Shown one piece after another: positions 23,619 through 33,791 of a stretch of 64,000 bases of DNA. The stretch comes from Microdochium bolleyi. Its lineage: Eukaryota; Ascomycota; Sordariomycetes; Xylariales; Microdochiaceae. Within the stretch, counting starts at the first letter, position 1. Each line of letters starts with the position of its first letter. The notes under the pieces were generated by a model. That model did not search any database, was not told where the DNA came from, and worked only from the letters and a program-made list of their open reading frames with translations. The stretch covers positions 1,121,524-1,185,523 of the forward strand of contig KQ964245.1 of the NCBI GenBank assembly GCA_001566295.1, written 5' to 3'. A program made the position numbers and the translations under genes.

Positions 23619-25537
23619 TTAGTCGTCCTCGTCATCCTTGGGCCAGAGCAGTTGCTTCTTGATCACACTCTTGACCATGATCGAGAACACTGTGACCCAC
23701 ACCACGATGAGACACGCTGCCAGGACGCATCCGAATAACCTAAATCCGGGGCTGCTCAGAGCCTGGGCAAGCGCAAGTGTGCCTGTGACGAGTGCTGTCT
23801 TGGGGAACACGAACGAGTACCAGGTCATCTGGAAGGGCATGCGGTGGCCTGGGATGCAATACTTCCACAGCGAGCCAACCGACACCAGGAAGAACCAGAA
23901 GCTGAGTCCGTACACCCAGAGGCCGACTGCGAGATGTAAATTTAGTACAGCGGAAGTTCTGAGGAGGTGTGGTGTGCGAAGAGAGGGAAAGTCATGTACT
24001 CACCCAAAATAGACAAGATCCGTACGATGTACACGGCGTGGTCGCCATCCTGGAGACTCGCTGGGATAACGTAGCTCGCCGACTGCCCGAGAAGGACTTT
24101 TGTTGATGGGACACACGCATGTCAGTGGCTGTTTGGGGTCTTTTGCTGCGCAACAAGAGCCCGGGAGGACCTACCTAGGCCTGCCACCGTGAAACCTCCA
24201 GGCCCAATAGAGATGAACTGGACGCAAGCTTAGTATACCCCGTTTCACTAAATTCAGGTAGAACAGAACCTACCACACCGGGACGTTGGTTGTCTGTTGG
24301 TAACTTCTGCGTCATCAGCCGGTAGAGGAAAGCGGCACAAATCATCAGCGAGATGAGGAATCCTGCGCCTTGGACGGCGACAGCGGTGAGCGCGATCGCT
24401 ACATAGGGTATCTGTGGCGGCGGGCTGTGCAAGGTAGCGGACGAGATTAGGTTGCCAGCGAGGGGGGCTGTCATGAGCAGCGGGTATCCTGGGAAGATCC
24501 AGACTCTGTAATCATGAATCAGTACAAGTTTTCATGGTCCAGATGTGAGCATTGTGCACAAAGGCAACTTACGGTGTCATGGTGTGAACTGGGAAGACCT
24601 GAGTGGACCACAAGATCAAGTACATGCCAGTGCTGGCAAACAAGCTAATGGCAATGTATATCCAGAAGAAGTACACCATGACGTTGGCCAACCAAGGCGC
24701 GCGCGGTATGCCATATTCACAGGTGTTGATAAGAATCGTCCCAATACTACCGTCTGTCAGTTACTGCGCCACAAATGGAGCGCTGCGGATAGCATGGGCT
24801 TACGAGACAACCTAGAATAACACATCAGTATGGCTTCTAGGTAAGGTGAACGACCTGGGGGTGGGAACGAACAACGGATGGGATGAAGAGCGATTCAAGC
24901 TGATCTGTGAACGAGTGGATGAAACTGCTCGGCGTCATGGAAAACCGCATCGTGATGAAGACGCAGTTCATGATGAACAGGCATATGTTGAAGACGTAGA
25001 AGGCCAGGCCGATGTAATAGAGCCAATCCGCTTTGTAGCCATTCCATACTTGCAATGGCGAGAACCTGTCAGTGGTACACACTCTATCATGAGTCATTGG
25101 TATTCCTTACTTGAATGAAGTACACTTGAGATACCTCCAGTAGCCTGTGTCATTGGTCAGAGCGGGCCAAGAACCCAGAATGGCACTGAGATTTCTCACC
25201 ATTGTCTGTTCGAGGGTTAGGCGCTTTGTCTATAGAAGTACCGGAGTCTGTGGCAGGCACATACCATTGTGAACCATGTCCACGTATAACAGCGAATCCT
25301 GTCTCGAAAGCCGACCTTGGACCCTTTCTCCCGCCTTTGTGCCCGGGAGACCATCTGATTCAGGCTACGTGTCTGAGTGGACTCCTGCGAGCGATCTGGC
25401 CAGCCACGGCGCTCGGTCGTCGACGAGCCATTGCGTGCTGTTGACCAGGGGAAGCCTTCGGCTGAAAACTCTTCGGACGGGGTGACGTAGCCGTTGGCAG
25501 AGGCCTCGAGGGACGAGGGAGTCAGGCCTCGTGCCAT
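23619..25537 (-). CDS. TDT-family transporter (SSU1-like sulfite pump / C4-dicarboxylate type)
   Basis: A plasma-membrane carrier of the tellurite-resistance/dicarboxylate (TDT) family, about ten transmembrane segments. The family includes Ssu1 sulfite exporters and malate carriers, and the substrate cannot be told here. Ten exons close the frame to 448 aa: 25537-25265, 25205-25200, 25144-25111, 25048-24873, 24811-24804, 24746-24573, 24505-24274, 24217-24175, 24096-24004, 23926-23619. Hallmarks are YTWTWFTM-TM-ATGGI, ESLFIPSV-VVS-IGTILIN, WSTQVFP, QRPGV-FISIGPGGFTVAGL and GQSASYVIP. Two exons are only 6 and 8 nt. The exon 3/4 junction (AAG acceptor) and the exon 4 donor (GTTCGT) are the weakest sites. 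A Met at residue 62 is an alternative start, because a small ORF overlaps the first ATG. The gene converges on the Rtp1-like gene, 147 bp away. Confidence 0.85.
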
Positions 25538-25704
25538 GCTGCGAGGCAGAAGTCGTCCGCGGAACGACCAAAGATTCTGGTAATGATGTAGAGACCGGCC
25601 ACGATGACGGGCTCGGCGTGGAAGAGGGCGAGGTGGAAGTTCACGAGAGTGGTGAGGAAGACGACACCGTGGAGGAAACCAGAGGCAACATCGGGCATGG
25701 GCAT
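25522..25704 (-). CDS. Small hydrophobic ORF overlapping the transporter start
   Basis: Sixty codons (ATG at 25704, TGA at 25524-25522) encode a peptide with two hydrophobic stretches (about residues 8-28 and 31-46) and a short polar tail. Nearly every codon is the preferred C-ending or GGT/GCC type seen in GAPDH, whereas the same bases in other frames look random, so I regard this as genuinely coding. Its last 16 bases overlap the first ATG of the TDT transporter in another frame. It could be a conserved small membrane protein, the last exon of a gene beginning further upstream (an acceptor-like TATACAG precedes it), or an upstream ORF of the transporter mRNA. I do not recognise the family. 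Confidence 0.5.
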   Translation of the reverse strand: MPMPDVASGFLHGVVFLTTLVNFHLALFHAEPVIVAGLYIITRIFGRSADDFCLAAWHEA

Positions 25705-26771
25705 AACGCGGTTCAGAGGGGGTGGCTGTATAAGTACTTGGTGAGAGCTGCGGAGTACTCTGGAGCTTTTGTGCTCCGTCGAGGACTTTTGGAGTTGAGC
25801 CAAAAGCCGTACACTAGACGGGCTATGACTTTTTCTTTTTGGTATCACTGCAGGTCTTGGCGAGTCGTGAGTCGTGCAAACGGGCTCTGTGGTTGTCGAT
25901 CCAAGTCGAGTCCACGGAGTACCTACGAGCAGGCTTGCTCATGGAAGTCGAGCGCTGTCGGGACAGACGGAAAGAAGAGTCTGCTGCCTGTCCGACAAGC
26001 AAGGCTGAGATATGTGCTAGAGGCTGGAAAGACGGGACGAAGGCTAGCTGGGCAGGGACCAAGAAGCTGCTATCGACGATACAACACGGTACTGTCTGGT
26101 CTGGCTCTGTTCACTCAACTCTGCTGTGGGAAAGCACGACCCCATCAGATGACATCGTGCAGCAGGCTTGGTGGGTGCCGAGTGTGCCTTCCTCGCCCTG
26201 GAGTGTGGTGCCCAGTGGATCGTGGAGAGGCCTGCTGGCCAACCACAGGCGGCCCTTCCACCCAGCAGCCCACCTCCCAGCACCTACGTAATGCCCAAGC
26301 AAAGCCCGCCAGAGCCCCGAGCCGCTTTGCCGGGCCGCTGCCCAGTGGCCGTGAGATGCCCAACCTACTGCGGACGCCCAGTACCTATCGCAACCTCCCA
26401 CTCTGGCACGCACCCGCACCCACAACCATCGACGTCAACTCACTCCGCTCAGTCGGCTCCGCCCGCGCGCCCGGCTGCTCCTCCGACCCTGCCTCGCCTG
26501 CCTGGCCAAGCCTGCCGAGCTGCCTCCCCGACAAGTGTGGGCGGAGCGTGGCCCCGTCTCTGCGAATGCGCCCGGCCTGCTCCGTACCACGGCTATCCTG
26601 ATCCCGATCCGATCCAGGAACACGGCCTCAGCACCAGCCGTGCAACCACAACTGCACCCCACGATCTTCCACATCGCTCTCCCGCCACCACCACACCGCA
26701 GCGCGATCCTCGGCCAATCAACTTGTTGCCACGGACTTCAAACAGTTCGCCCACCGACTCTCGCGGTCGCA
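25705..26771. other. Divergent intergenic region, transporter side / PP2C
   Basis: Shared upstream region of two divergent genes. A long plus-strand frame begins inside the small minus-strand ORF and runs through here, but it is rich in Arg/Pro/Ser without domain features and is read as fortuitous. ACGGAGTAC occurs at 25914-25922 and a one-base variant near 25751. Confidence 0.5.
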
Positions 26772-28769
26772 ATGTCAGTCTCGCGCAGGCCTCCACAGCG
26801 GTGGTCGCTATGCGACAGCTATGGTACGGGATATCCCCGCAATCCTCTGCCCCTATCTGGCTGGCAACACATCATACTGACATTGTCGCTTGCAACAGGC
26901 TTCATCGCAGCTTATATCCATCGACAGTCGCGAGGGTACGCTACCGGAACCGCCAGAGCTCGACTACCTCAACACGCACGAACCCGACACCCGTTGGCCG
27001 TCCCCGCTGTGTCTCCATGGGCATCGTCCCGTGCCGAACATCACGAGGATGCCTCCTCGCAACACACAATGCGGCGTGGCTTCCACAACTACTTCGTCAC
27101 GCATCTGCCGTCAAACTCGATGACTCCAGACTCCCGTCTCAGGCACGGCCCTCACCACAAGCTGCCCCGATCAGCTGCAGCACCACATAAACCTACGCCT
27201 GGAGCTGCCCCCGCGCTATCGCCGCCCCATCTTCCCTCGAACCGCGAGCTCACCGTCGTGCGCATACCTCTGCACAGTGCCAAGCACCACTTTGGCGTGG
27301 CAGAGTCTCGCGGCTCGAGACCTTACAACGAGGACTCCCACCAGGCCGGCACCATCGATATGCCTGCATTCGCCAAGAGGGTGCCCATCAGCCTCTCCCG
27401 AAACTCGATCAAGAAGAGCGGAGAGGGCACTTCAGCAGCCAGCGCGTTTGGCGATCCCCAAGTGTTCTACTTTGGAGTATTTGACGGGCACGGTGGCAGT
27501 GAGTGCAGCAAGTTTTTACAGGATGAGCTGCACGGCTATATCGAAGAAGCTGCGACCGAGTTCGAGCTCAAGAGCAGTCTCCGCAAGCATCGCAGCCACG
27601 AACCGACCCCCGCCGGAGTGCGACGACACTCCTCACTGGAGGCTCTAGACGACAATGACGCGGATGGCACCGCCAAGCTGAAAGCCGTGCAGATGCGGAC
27701 TGCGGATGAAGTTAAGGCCATGACAGACATTCCCACGATGACTGAGAATGGTGCCATCAGCGAGGCCGAGAATGCCAACGCCGTCATGGGAGAGAAGCCC
27801 GTCCCGGCTCATGTCTCGCAGTCGAAAGCAATCCGCCTACAGCAGGAGATTGTCGACGAGTACAAGAAGCTGATTGGTGGCTACTACCGTCGCTTCAGTC
27901 CCAAATATTTCAGCCTGGGGAAGAATGGCAGTAGCACCGACGCACCCGTGAGCATCGAGTCTGTCTTGACGTACGCATTTCTCCGGGCCGATCTCGACTT
28001 TGTGTCAGCACAGGCTGGAAAACCAGACCCCGACGATCCGATGTTGTCGGACTCGGCACTCAACAGTGATGAGATCCTCGGGAGGCCGCATCACAAGCCG
28101 CCCTCTGGCACGGGCATTGGCGGCCAGACGAGGTTCAAAGGCGGCTCGACAGGCTCTGTAGCGCTCATCTCCACTCCCAGTCCCGCGCCGTTCTTCCACC
28201 CGTCGGCGTCTTCAACTCTTATCGTAGCACACGTCGGCGACACGCGAATCTTACTGTGCGAGACATCAACAGGACTAGCCAAACCACTGACGAGCGACCA
28301 CCATCCCAGAAACCCCATGGAGGCCCAGAGACTTCGCCGGTACGCCACTTCCTTCATCACTGACTCTTTTGGCGAGGAGCGGTTCCAGGGTCTCGCCAAT
28401 AGCCGTGCTTTTGGAGATATGAAGTCCAAGCGGCACGGCGTGTCGGCAGAGCCCGAGATCATCCGTACAGAGATGGGCCCCGCTGAGTATAGTTTCCTGG
28501 TGCTCGTCTCAGACGGCGTATCGGGCACGCTCAGCGACCAGGAGATTGTGGACGTCGTCAAGGAGTCCATGACTCCCGAGCAGGGCTCCAAGGCTGTTGT
28601 GTCATTCGCGACAGAGGTCAGCACAGAGGGCGACAATGCTACCTGCATGGTCGTCAGGCTCGGCGGGTGGGAACGGAGATGTGAGGGTGGGCTTGGGAGC
28701 CTGGGGACCAAGGAGCTCCGGGACCACCGGCAGAACGAGGCCGCTGATCCGCGGAGCCGGCGGAGGTGA
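26772..28769 (+). CDS. Mitochondrial-type protein phosphatase 2C (Ptc6-like)
   Basis: A Mg/Mn-dependent Ser/Thr phosphatase of the PPM family. With intron 26824-26898 removed, exons 26772-26823 and 26899-28769 give 640 aa; retained, 665 aa. The N-terminus is Arg-rich and resembles a mitochondrial presequence. The catalytic domain starts near ESRGSRPYNED and includes FYFGVFDGHGGSE (metal-binding Asp), HVGDTRILL, LTSDHHP, ANSRAFGD and VLVSDGVSG (metal-binding Asp). A long Ser/charged insert lies between the DGHGG block and the rest, as in yeast Ptc6, which acts in mitochondria and mitophagy. The 75-nt intron has GTACGG, a CTGAC branch site and ACAG, is a multiple of three and has no stop. The upstream open frame to 26535 is taken as leader. 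The phosphatase class is certain and the Ptc6 subtype likely. Confidence 0.9.
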   Translation: MSVSRRPPQRWSLCDSYGTGYPRNPLPLSGWQHIILTLSLATGFIAAYIHRQSRGYATGTARARLPQHARTRHPLAVPAVSPWASSRAEHHEDASSQHTMRRGFHNYFVTHLPSNSMTPDSRLRHGPHHKLPRSAAAPHKPTPGAAPALSPPHLPSNRELTVVRIPLHSAKHHFGVAESRGSRPYNEDSHQAGTIDMPAFAKRVPISLSRNSIKKSGEGTSAASAFGDPQVFYFGVFDGHGGSECSKFLQDELHGYIEEAATEFELKSSLRKHRSHEPTPAGVRRHSSLEALDDNDADGTAKLKAVQMRTADEVKAMTDIPTMTENGAISEAENANAVMGEKPVPAHVSQSKAIRLQQEIVDEYKKLIGGYYRRFSPKYFSLGKNGSSTDAPVSIESVLTYAFLRADLDFVSAQAGKPDPDDPMLSDSALNSDEILGRPHHKPPSGTGIGGQTRFKGGSTGSVALISTPSPAPFFHPSASSTLIVAHVGDTRILLCETSTGLAKPLTSDHHPRNPMEAQRLRRYATSFITDSFGEERFQGLANSRAFGDMKSKRHGVSAEPEIIRTEMGPAEYSFLVLVSDGVSGTLSDQEIVDVVKESMTPEQGSKAVVSFATEVSTEGDNATCMVVRLGGWERRCEGGLGSLGTKELRDHRQNEAADPRSRRR

Positions 28770-29242
28770 GACTGCACCTTTGTGACCAGCATGGAGCACA
28801 TACGTTTCTTTTCTTATCATGACAGCATTTTGAGCCACACCCTTGAATACTAGCACCAGCCAACAACAACATCAAGCATTTGTACATGGGTTTAGAAGAG
28901 CATCTGAGATGGCCGCTGGTTCCTGCTCGTAGTCCGTGCTTACAGGAAACATATACACAACTTGCAGCCCTGGAAGCGAAAAGAAAGTCGAAGAGAAATC
29001 TTAATGCTGTTATGCCATTACGAGGAGAATATGAAGATGAAGAAATGCGGGCGACGCGAAGCAATCCCTCACATCTTGTGAGAGCAAGATGAAGAAAACA
29101 GCAAGAAAGGCCCAAGCCAGGCCCGTGGAGCTGCAGCGACTGGTCTTGACAGCCCCCCTGATCTGACCTGATCCCTTCCCCTATGTGTCAAAACATCTTC
29201 AACCTGCACGGCATGGCCAGCCGCCTCGGTGTGCGCGGGCGC
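28770..29242. other. Convergent 3' flanks, PP2C / Hlj1-like gene
   Basis: Nothing recognisable beyond A-rich 3'UTR-like sequence. Confidence 0.55.
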
Positions 29243-30360
29243 TCACCGTCTCCTCCGCTGCAGCTTGTCAATCCTCTTGCAGTTGGCCATCTCAAAGTCC
29301 CTCGCGAGCTTCATCTTGTCCGGGTCCTCGAAGAACCAGCCCTGCGCGTCGTCCACGAGCCGCTGCTTCGTCCGCCGCTCCAGCTCGCACGCGCGCTGAA
29401 GGCTCCGCAAGAACCCATCCTCGGCCTCCTTGTCCATCTGCTGCAGCTTGTAGTCCGTCCAGCCGGCCACGTCGTTGGGGTTGACAAAGTACTTGACGCG
29501 GTAGTTGGGCGTCGCGCGCTCAAACGTGAGCGGTGGCTGGGCCACGTCGAAGGCCATCTTGGGCATGGCCGGCTGCGAGTCCCCGCCCGAGAAGAGTGAC
29601 GTGAGGATCGGGAAGAGCAGGAAGAACAGGATCGGCAGGAGCCCGATGAAGGTCTCCCACCCGGACCGCTGGCCCTGAGCTTCCCCATTGCCGGCCTCCC
29701 GGGGGCGCCGCCGCGGGCCCGCGCCGCCCATCTGATGTACCCGAAACCCGCGCTGGCCGCCGAGGTTGAAGACGAACTGCGGACCTGTTTGTGTGGATAT
29801 CTGTCAGTCGTCTGGCAGTACCAGAGTATAGTGATGCCTCGCAGGGTAGATAAGGAACACTCACCCCCTCCAAAAGGACCGTCGAAGCCACCACCGCCAA
29901 ACCCGCCGCCGAAGAACCGCGCAAACATCTCCTCGGGGCTAATCTCGTCCTCCCACCCGCCGGCCCTCGCACCACCAAAGCCGCCGCCGCCGCCTCCGAA
30001 CCCACCACCGCCCGCGAAGGGATTACTCGCCTGCGCCCGCGCGCTCTCGAACCGGCTGTCCGGATCCGTCCCGTACCTGTCGAACTTTTCCCTCTTCTCC
30101 TTGTCGCCGAGCACGCCGAACGCGCGGCTCACCATCTTGAACGCTTCATCAGCATGTTCGTGCCCGTTCTTGTCCGGGTGCGTCAGCAGCGACTGCTTGC
30201 GGTACGCCTTCTTGATCTCGCCATCGGAGCACGTCTTTTGCAGCTCGAGGATCTCGTAGAAGGCCGTCGCCTGGCACCGCCGGATCCGCAGGACGGCGGC
30301 CTTCTGCTCAGGCGTGTAACTCCGGCCCTGGTTGCCCTGGTTGTGGTCCCGGGCCGACAT
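29243..30360 (-). CDS. ER membrane J-domain co-chaperone (Hlj1/DNAJB12-like)
   Basis: A tail-anchored Hsp40 that presents its J-domain to cytosolic Hsp70 at the ER surface and supports ER-associated degradation. Exons 30360-29865 and 29784-29243 flank an 80-bp intron (GTGAGT...ACAG) and give 345 aa. The J-domain (about residues 32-100) has ILELQKTCSDGEIKKAYRK and the HPD motif in LLTHPDKNG. A Gly/Phe-rich stretch follows (about 110-165). After a basic linker comes a hydrophobic segment (FIGLLPILFFLLFPILTSLF), then a C-terminal region typical of this family (DUF1977-like, containing YRVKYFVNP and FLRSLQRACE). The Gly codon at the junction is split, confirming frame. Confidence 0.92.
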
Positions 30361-31612
30361 GATGTGTCTGCGGGTGTGAAGGTTTGTCGATGTGTGTGTC
30401 GCGCGCGCGCGCTACGTGCTAATAGAAGGAGCCGCCCTTGTGTTCGAAGTCGTAGTGGGAGCGATGTTTTTGGGACTCCTGGGGGTATCGGGTGCAACGG
30501 GTGCCCCGTGGTAATGCACACTCTGCTGCAATAACGGCTTTTCGTTGTCGTGTCTGGCTATGTCGGCATGTGACTAAGTCGGAACAGGTACGCAATGTCT
30601 CCCGAGAACGAGACGCTTGAGATGCCAGGGGCGGGTTTATGTCGTGATCGTCGTTCGGATCCGCAGTAAAGATGGATGGTCCGTGCAGGTCGAAGCAAGA
30701 AGAGGCTGTGTGTATCGCAATGCAAGACTCGTGGGCAGCGGCAGAGCGGTGTTGCTGATCCCGTAGAGGGGTCCGACACAAAGTTGGTGGTGGTGTGTGG
30801 TCGTTGTGCTAGCAGTGTCTCTGGCATTAGTGTGTCTGGATTATGCCCCAGCTGCATTTGCGCAACGTACGCCAGACCCAGCCTGGAGCGTATTACATAA
30901 TACGCCCACTTGCACCGCAGGGCTTATCCGTCCGCGCGGGCAGGACCCTCGTTTCCTATACTTCACGGCAGCTTGTGCGTATATGCTCAGGGGTCCGGCA
31001 TGTCTAGAATGTGTCGGCCTATCCTGTCACCTACTGCGTAGGTGTATTGGCCCTGGGTGGAATTACGCTGAATTCGCTTGGAGATCCGAAACACAAATGC
31101 ACCAATGCCAGACCCAGGACTCAAGTTAATTACCAGGACAGAGCGCGCCATGTCCGAACAACACACCTAGCTGGGTATGTCTTGCTGGATGACCCTTGAC
31201 AAGCGAAACTAAAGGCCATCCGAGAAAATAATTTGAAAATTCATGTCGAATCGTGTTCGCCAAGATGAACTAGGAGTCGTCGTCGTTGGTACTGTATCCG
31301 TACTTCTCCAAGCGGTTCGTCCATCCAAGACATGCGGGCTACGACCCGCCCCTGCACCCACGCTCAGCCGCCTGCCCCACACCTACCCTAGAACTACGTA
31401 ATCGATTCACCTGTGACAGGATTTGGAGATGCCTTCATGGAAGTTCACTGACGACATGCCCACGAGAGGTAGCTGATTTGCTCTCCGATCAAACAAGAAG
31501 CACACAACGCCACCACATAGCTTGTGTCACAAAACCTGAGTCACGCGACTTGGTCCTCGCAGGAGCAGCACGATAATCACACCGTTCAACCGGCCAAAAC
31601 CACCCCGCGAAG
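30361..31612. other. Divergent intergenic region
   Basis: About 1.25 kb between the Hlj1-like gene and the small membrane protein gene. No supported feature seen. A CGCGCG run lies near 30408. Confidence 0.5.
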
Positions 31613-32126
31613 ATGGCAACACCAATGCCCGATGCGCCCAAGTCGGCAATGTCCCTCTCAGGCCTGAAAGCCTGGGGAAGTGAGTACCCTCACAGACTAC
31701 CTCTCCAGCATCCAATAGATACGCAGGGCTGACTCATCCTACCCTTCTGCAGCATCCTCCCTGGCACCGACTGGCCTTGCGACGCTCATCACCGCCCTGC
31801 ACTTCCGCCCCCTGCAGATCCGGCCCATGCTGTTCGTCCCGATCCTGATCTTCTCGTCGTACGCGAACCTCCAGACCTTCAAGATCGACAGCGCGGGGAT
31901 CACGGCCGCTGCGAGCGGGACTTACGCCCTCCTGGCCATGCGCCGCAAGCAGGCCGGCGCGAGCCTGTTCGGCACGACGTTGACGATCCGCGGTGGCGTG
32001 AGGGCGGCCGCAATCGGCCTCGCGCTGATAAACACCGTGGCCGGCGCATGGGTGTACAGCACGGGCAACCGTGAGGCGGAGAGGAGGGAGCGGAAGGAGC
32101 ACCCGCGGTGGACGGAGGACAAGTGA
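31613..32126 (+). CDS. Small multi-pass membrane protein, possibly AIM19-like
   Basis: Exons 31613-31679 and 31753-32126 flank a 73-bp intron (GTGAGT, TGACTC branch-like, CTGCAG) and give 146 aa. Three or four hydrophobic segments are visible: around GLATLITALHF, MLFVPILIFSSYA, ITAAASGTYALLAM and AAAIGLALINTVAGAWVY. The tail is highly charged (REAERRERKEH). Topology, size and the DSAGITAA block are reminiscent of the fungal mitochondrial AIM19 family, but similarity is weak by eye. Codons are C-biased and the frame closes across the intron, so the gene is real. Location and function are inferred only. Confidence 0.75.
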
Positions 32127-32918
32127 GCCTGGCTGGGGAAAGCGGGAGTAATGGTGACGGCGATGGTAATGGCCCAGACGTTCAGTTGTCGGTCGGCGCT
32201 GGGCGGCAATTGACTGGGGAGAAAGTTGTGTTGGCTCGTGGTGCGGGTACGGGGAAGAAAGCTCGGGGCAGACAGGAGCGAGGTGCCCTCTCATACAGGG
32301 CCATGTATGGGTATCGACAGGAGCAGCATGTCTTGCACGGTCGGCTGTAATGATATGGGAACAAGAATATGTGATCACGACGTTTGTATAGATTACGCGG
32401 CAATGATTTGTGTTTGGGCGCAAAAGCCAGCATTATGACCCATGTTGGAACGATCGAAACCCAGTTTGAGTCTAGAGTCAATCATTGCATGAGATCAAAT
32501 GGCAGAATCGGCATTCGGTCTAGAGAAGCTACATCTAAGACGAAGCAAGGTTCAACAAAAGAAATCTGCCGCCATTGTTCAAATGGATGTTACACAAGGA
32601 TCAATAGGAAAGAATAATCCAACGCCGATCGAATGAGTACCTGGAGACGCCTCAGCACTTGATGGTCTCTCAAGGACCAACTTCCCTTTTCCGAAAAGAA
32701 AGTAGGTCCTGACGTGTAGGTAATGTTGCCTCATCGAGAAATGCAAATGTTGCAGCACTTGGCTTACAACCTTATAGGGTTTCCCCGTGACGACAACATG
32801 CTCATGCTAGATGCCACCGGCTAGTGCGTGGTCCAACGGCTGATGATGTAGTGCACAGCGTGTTCCGGGACCCTATCTCCTCGAGCATATGCCTATACAC
32901 GAGGTGACAGCCTTGCCA
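32127..32918. other. Convergent intergenic region
   Basis: 3' flanks of two genes; relatively AT-rich between 32350 and 32800. No gene seen. Confidence 0.55.
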
Positions 32919-33791
32919 TTATGCGTCCGTTTCACGCCGGCGAGGTGGGGTTGGGGGTGTTCTTGCGAAGGTCCTGCCTGTGAAGATGAAGATGCATAAC
33001 GCCACACTCGCAACCATGACGAAAAAGACAAAGTTCCCGAAGGTGAACGGTGGCGGGTTCGGCTTCGTGTGTGCGTTGAGGGTGACGGTTGTGGCCGTTC
33101 GTCGAATGACGAGCTTGCGCCGAGCACTCTCAAGATGCATTGCGTTGAACTTGGTGAGATACTCAAGGTCGGTTTCGCGGACCTTTGGCGATGCGTAATG
33201 CGAGTACTCTTGTAGGATGGCGGGAATCTCCCACTCGCTAGCTTTCCGAATCAGCCCAACGACACAACCTGTTCGGTGCTTGCCGTGGTTGCAGTGGATC
33301 AGAAGTGGGTAATTGGCGCTGTCTGTGACAACGTCGAGGATTCTCTGCATCATCTCTGTGCTGATGACTTCCTTCTTGGTGCCTGCCATGTTAAAGACCC
33401 TGTGGGTGATGCCATTGGTGTCCATGAAGGCCTGGTAGCCATCTGGCATCTCCTTCGAGACCAGAGTCACAATCGTCTTGAGCTTCAGGCTCTGGATAAA
33501 GGGGTAGTCATGGACCTGGGGATAACCGCTGCGGTAGAGACCAGGCGTGACGATGCCAAAGTTGATGGGGCCCTTGGCCGATAGTGGCTCTTTCGAGGCG
33601 TGCTGCTCCATGGGGATCGCGACCTCCATGGGGTTGGCGATGACGGTTGCGGTTGTAGAAATCATCGTGTCCCGCGTAGTGATCTCGTCCGAGGACTCGA
33701 TCCACACATTCTCCCTGTGGGCGTGTGTCTTCTCCGTCTTCTCGAATCCCTCTGCGTGAGCAGGGCCACTACTCGTTTCTGTAGTTACCAT
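32919..33791 (-). CDS. Siw14/PFA-DSP-like phosphatase with C-terminal membrane segment
   Basis: 290 aa from the ATG at 33791. The frame stays open to 34154, but that stretch is Pro/Ser/Thr-rich with rare codons and looks like leader. The core (about residues 75-225) has the plant-and-fungi atypical dual-specificity phosphatase pattern: NFGIVTPGLYRSGYPQ, LKTIVTLVSKE, and the P-loop HCNHGKHRTG (residues 166-175) with nucleophile Cys167 and Arg173. Siw14 in yeast removes the 5-β-phosphate of inositol pyrophosphates. Residues 251-271 form a strongly hydrophobic helix followed by a short basic tail, which yeast Siw14 lacks as far as I know; this suggests membrane tethering. Catalytic class is confident; substrate is by analogy. 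Confidence 0.88.
   Translation of the reverse strand: MVTTETSSGPAHAEGFEKTEKTHAHRENVWIESSDEITTRDTMISTTATVIANPMEVAIPMEQHASKEPLSAKGPINFGIVTPGLYRSGYPQVHDYPFIQSLKLKTIVTLVSKEMPDGYQAFMDTNGITHRVFNMAGTKKEVISTEMMQRILDVVTDSANYPLLIHCNHGKHRTGCVVGLIRKASEWEIPAILQEYSHYASPKVRETDLEYLTKFNAMHLESARRKLVIRRTATTVTLNAHTKPNPPPFTFGNFVFFVMVASVALCIFIFTGRTFARTPPTPPRRRETDA

Noticed and set aside
25531..26601. 356-codon plus-strand frame before the PP2C gene
   Set aside because: Begins as antisense of the small membrane ORF and continues through low-complexity sequence with no domain or codon bias.
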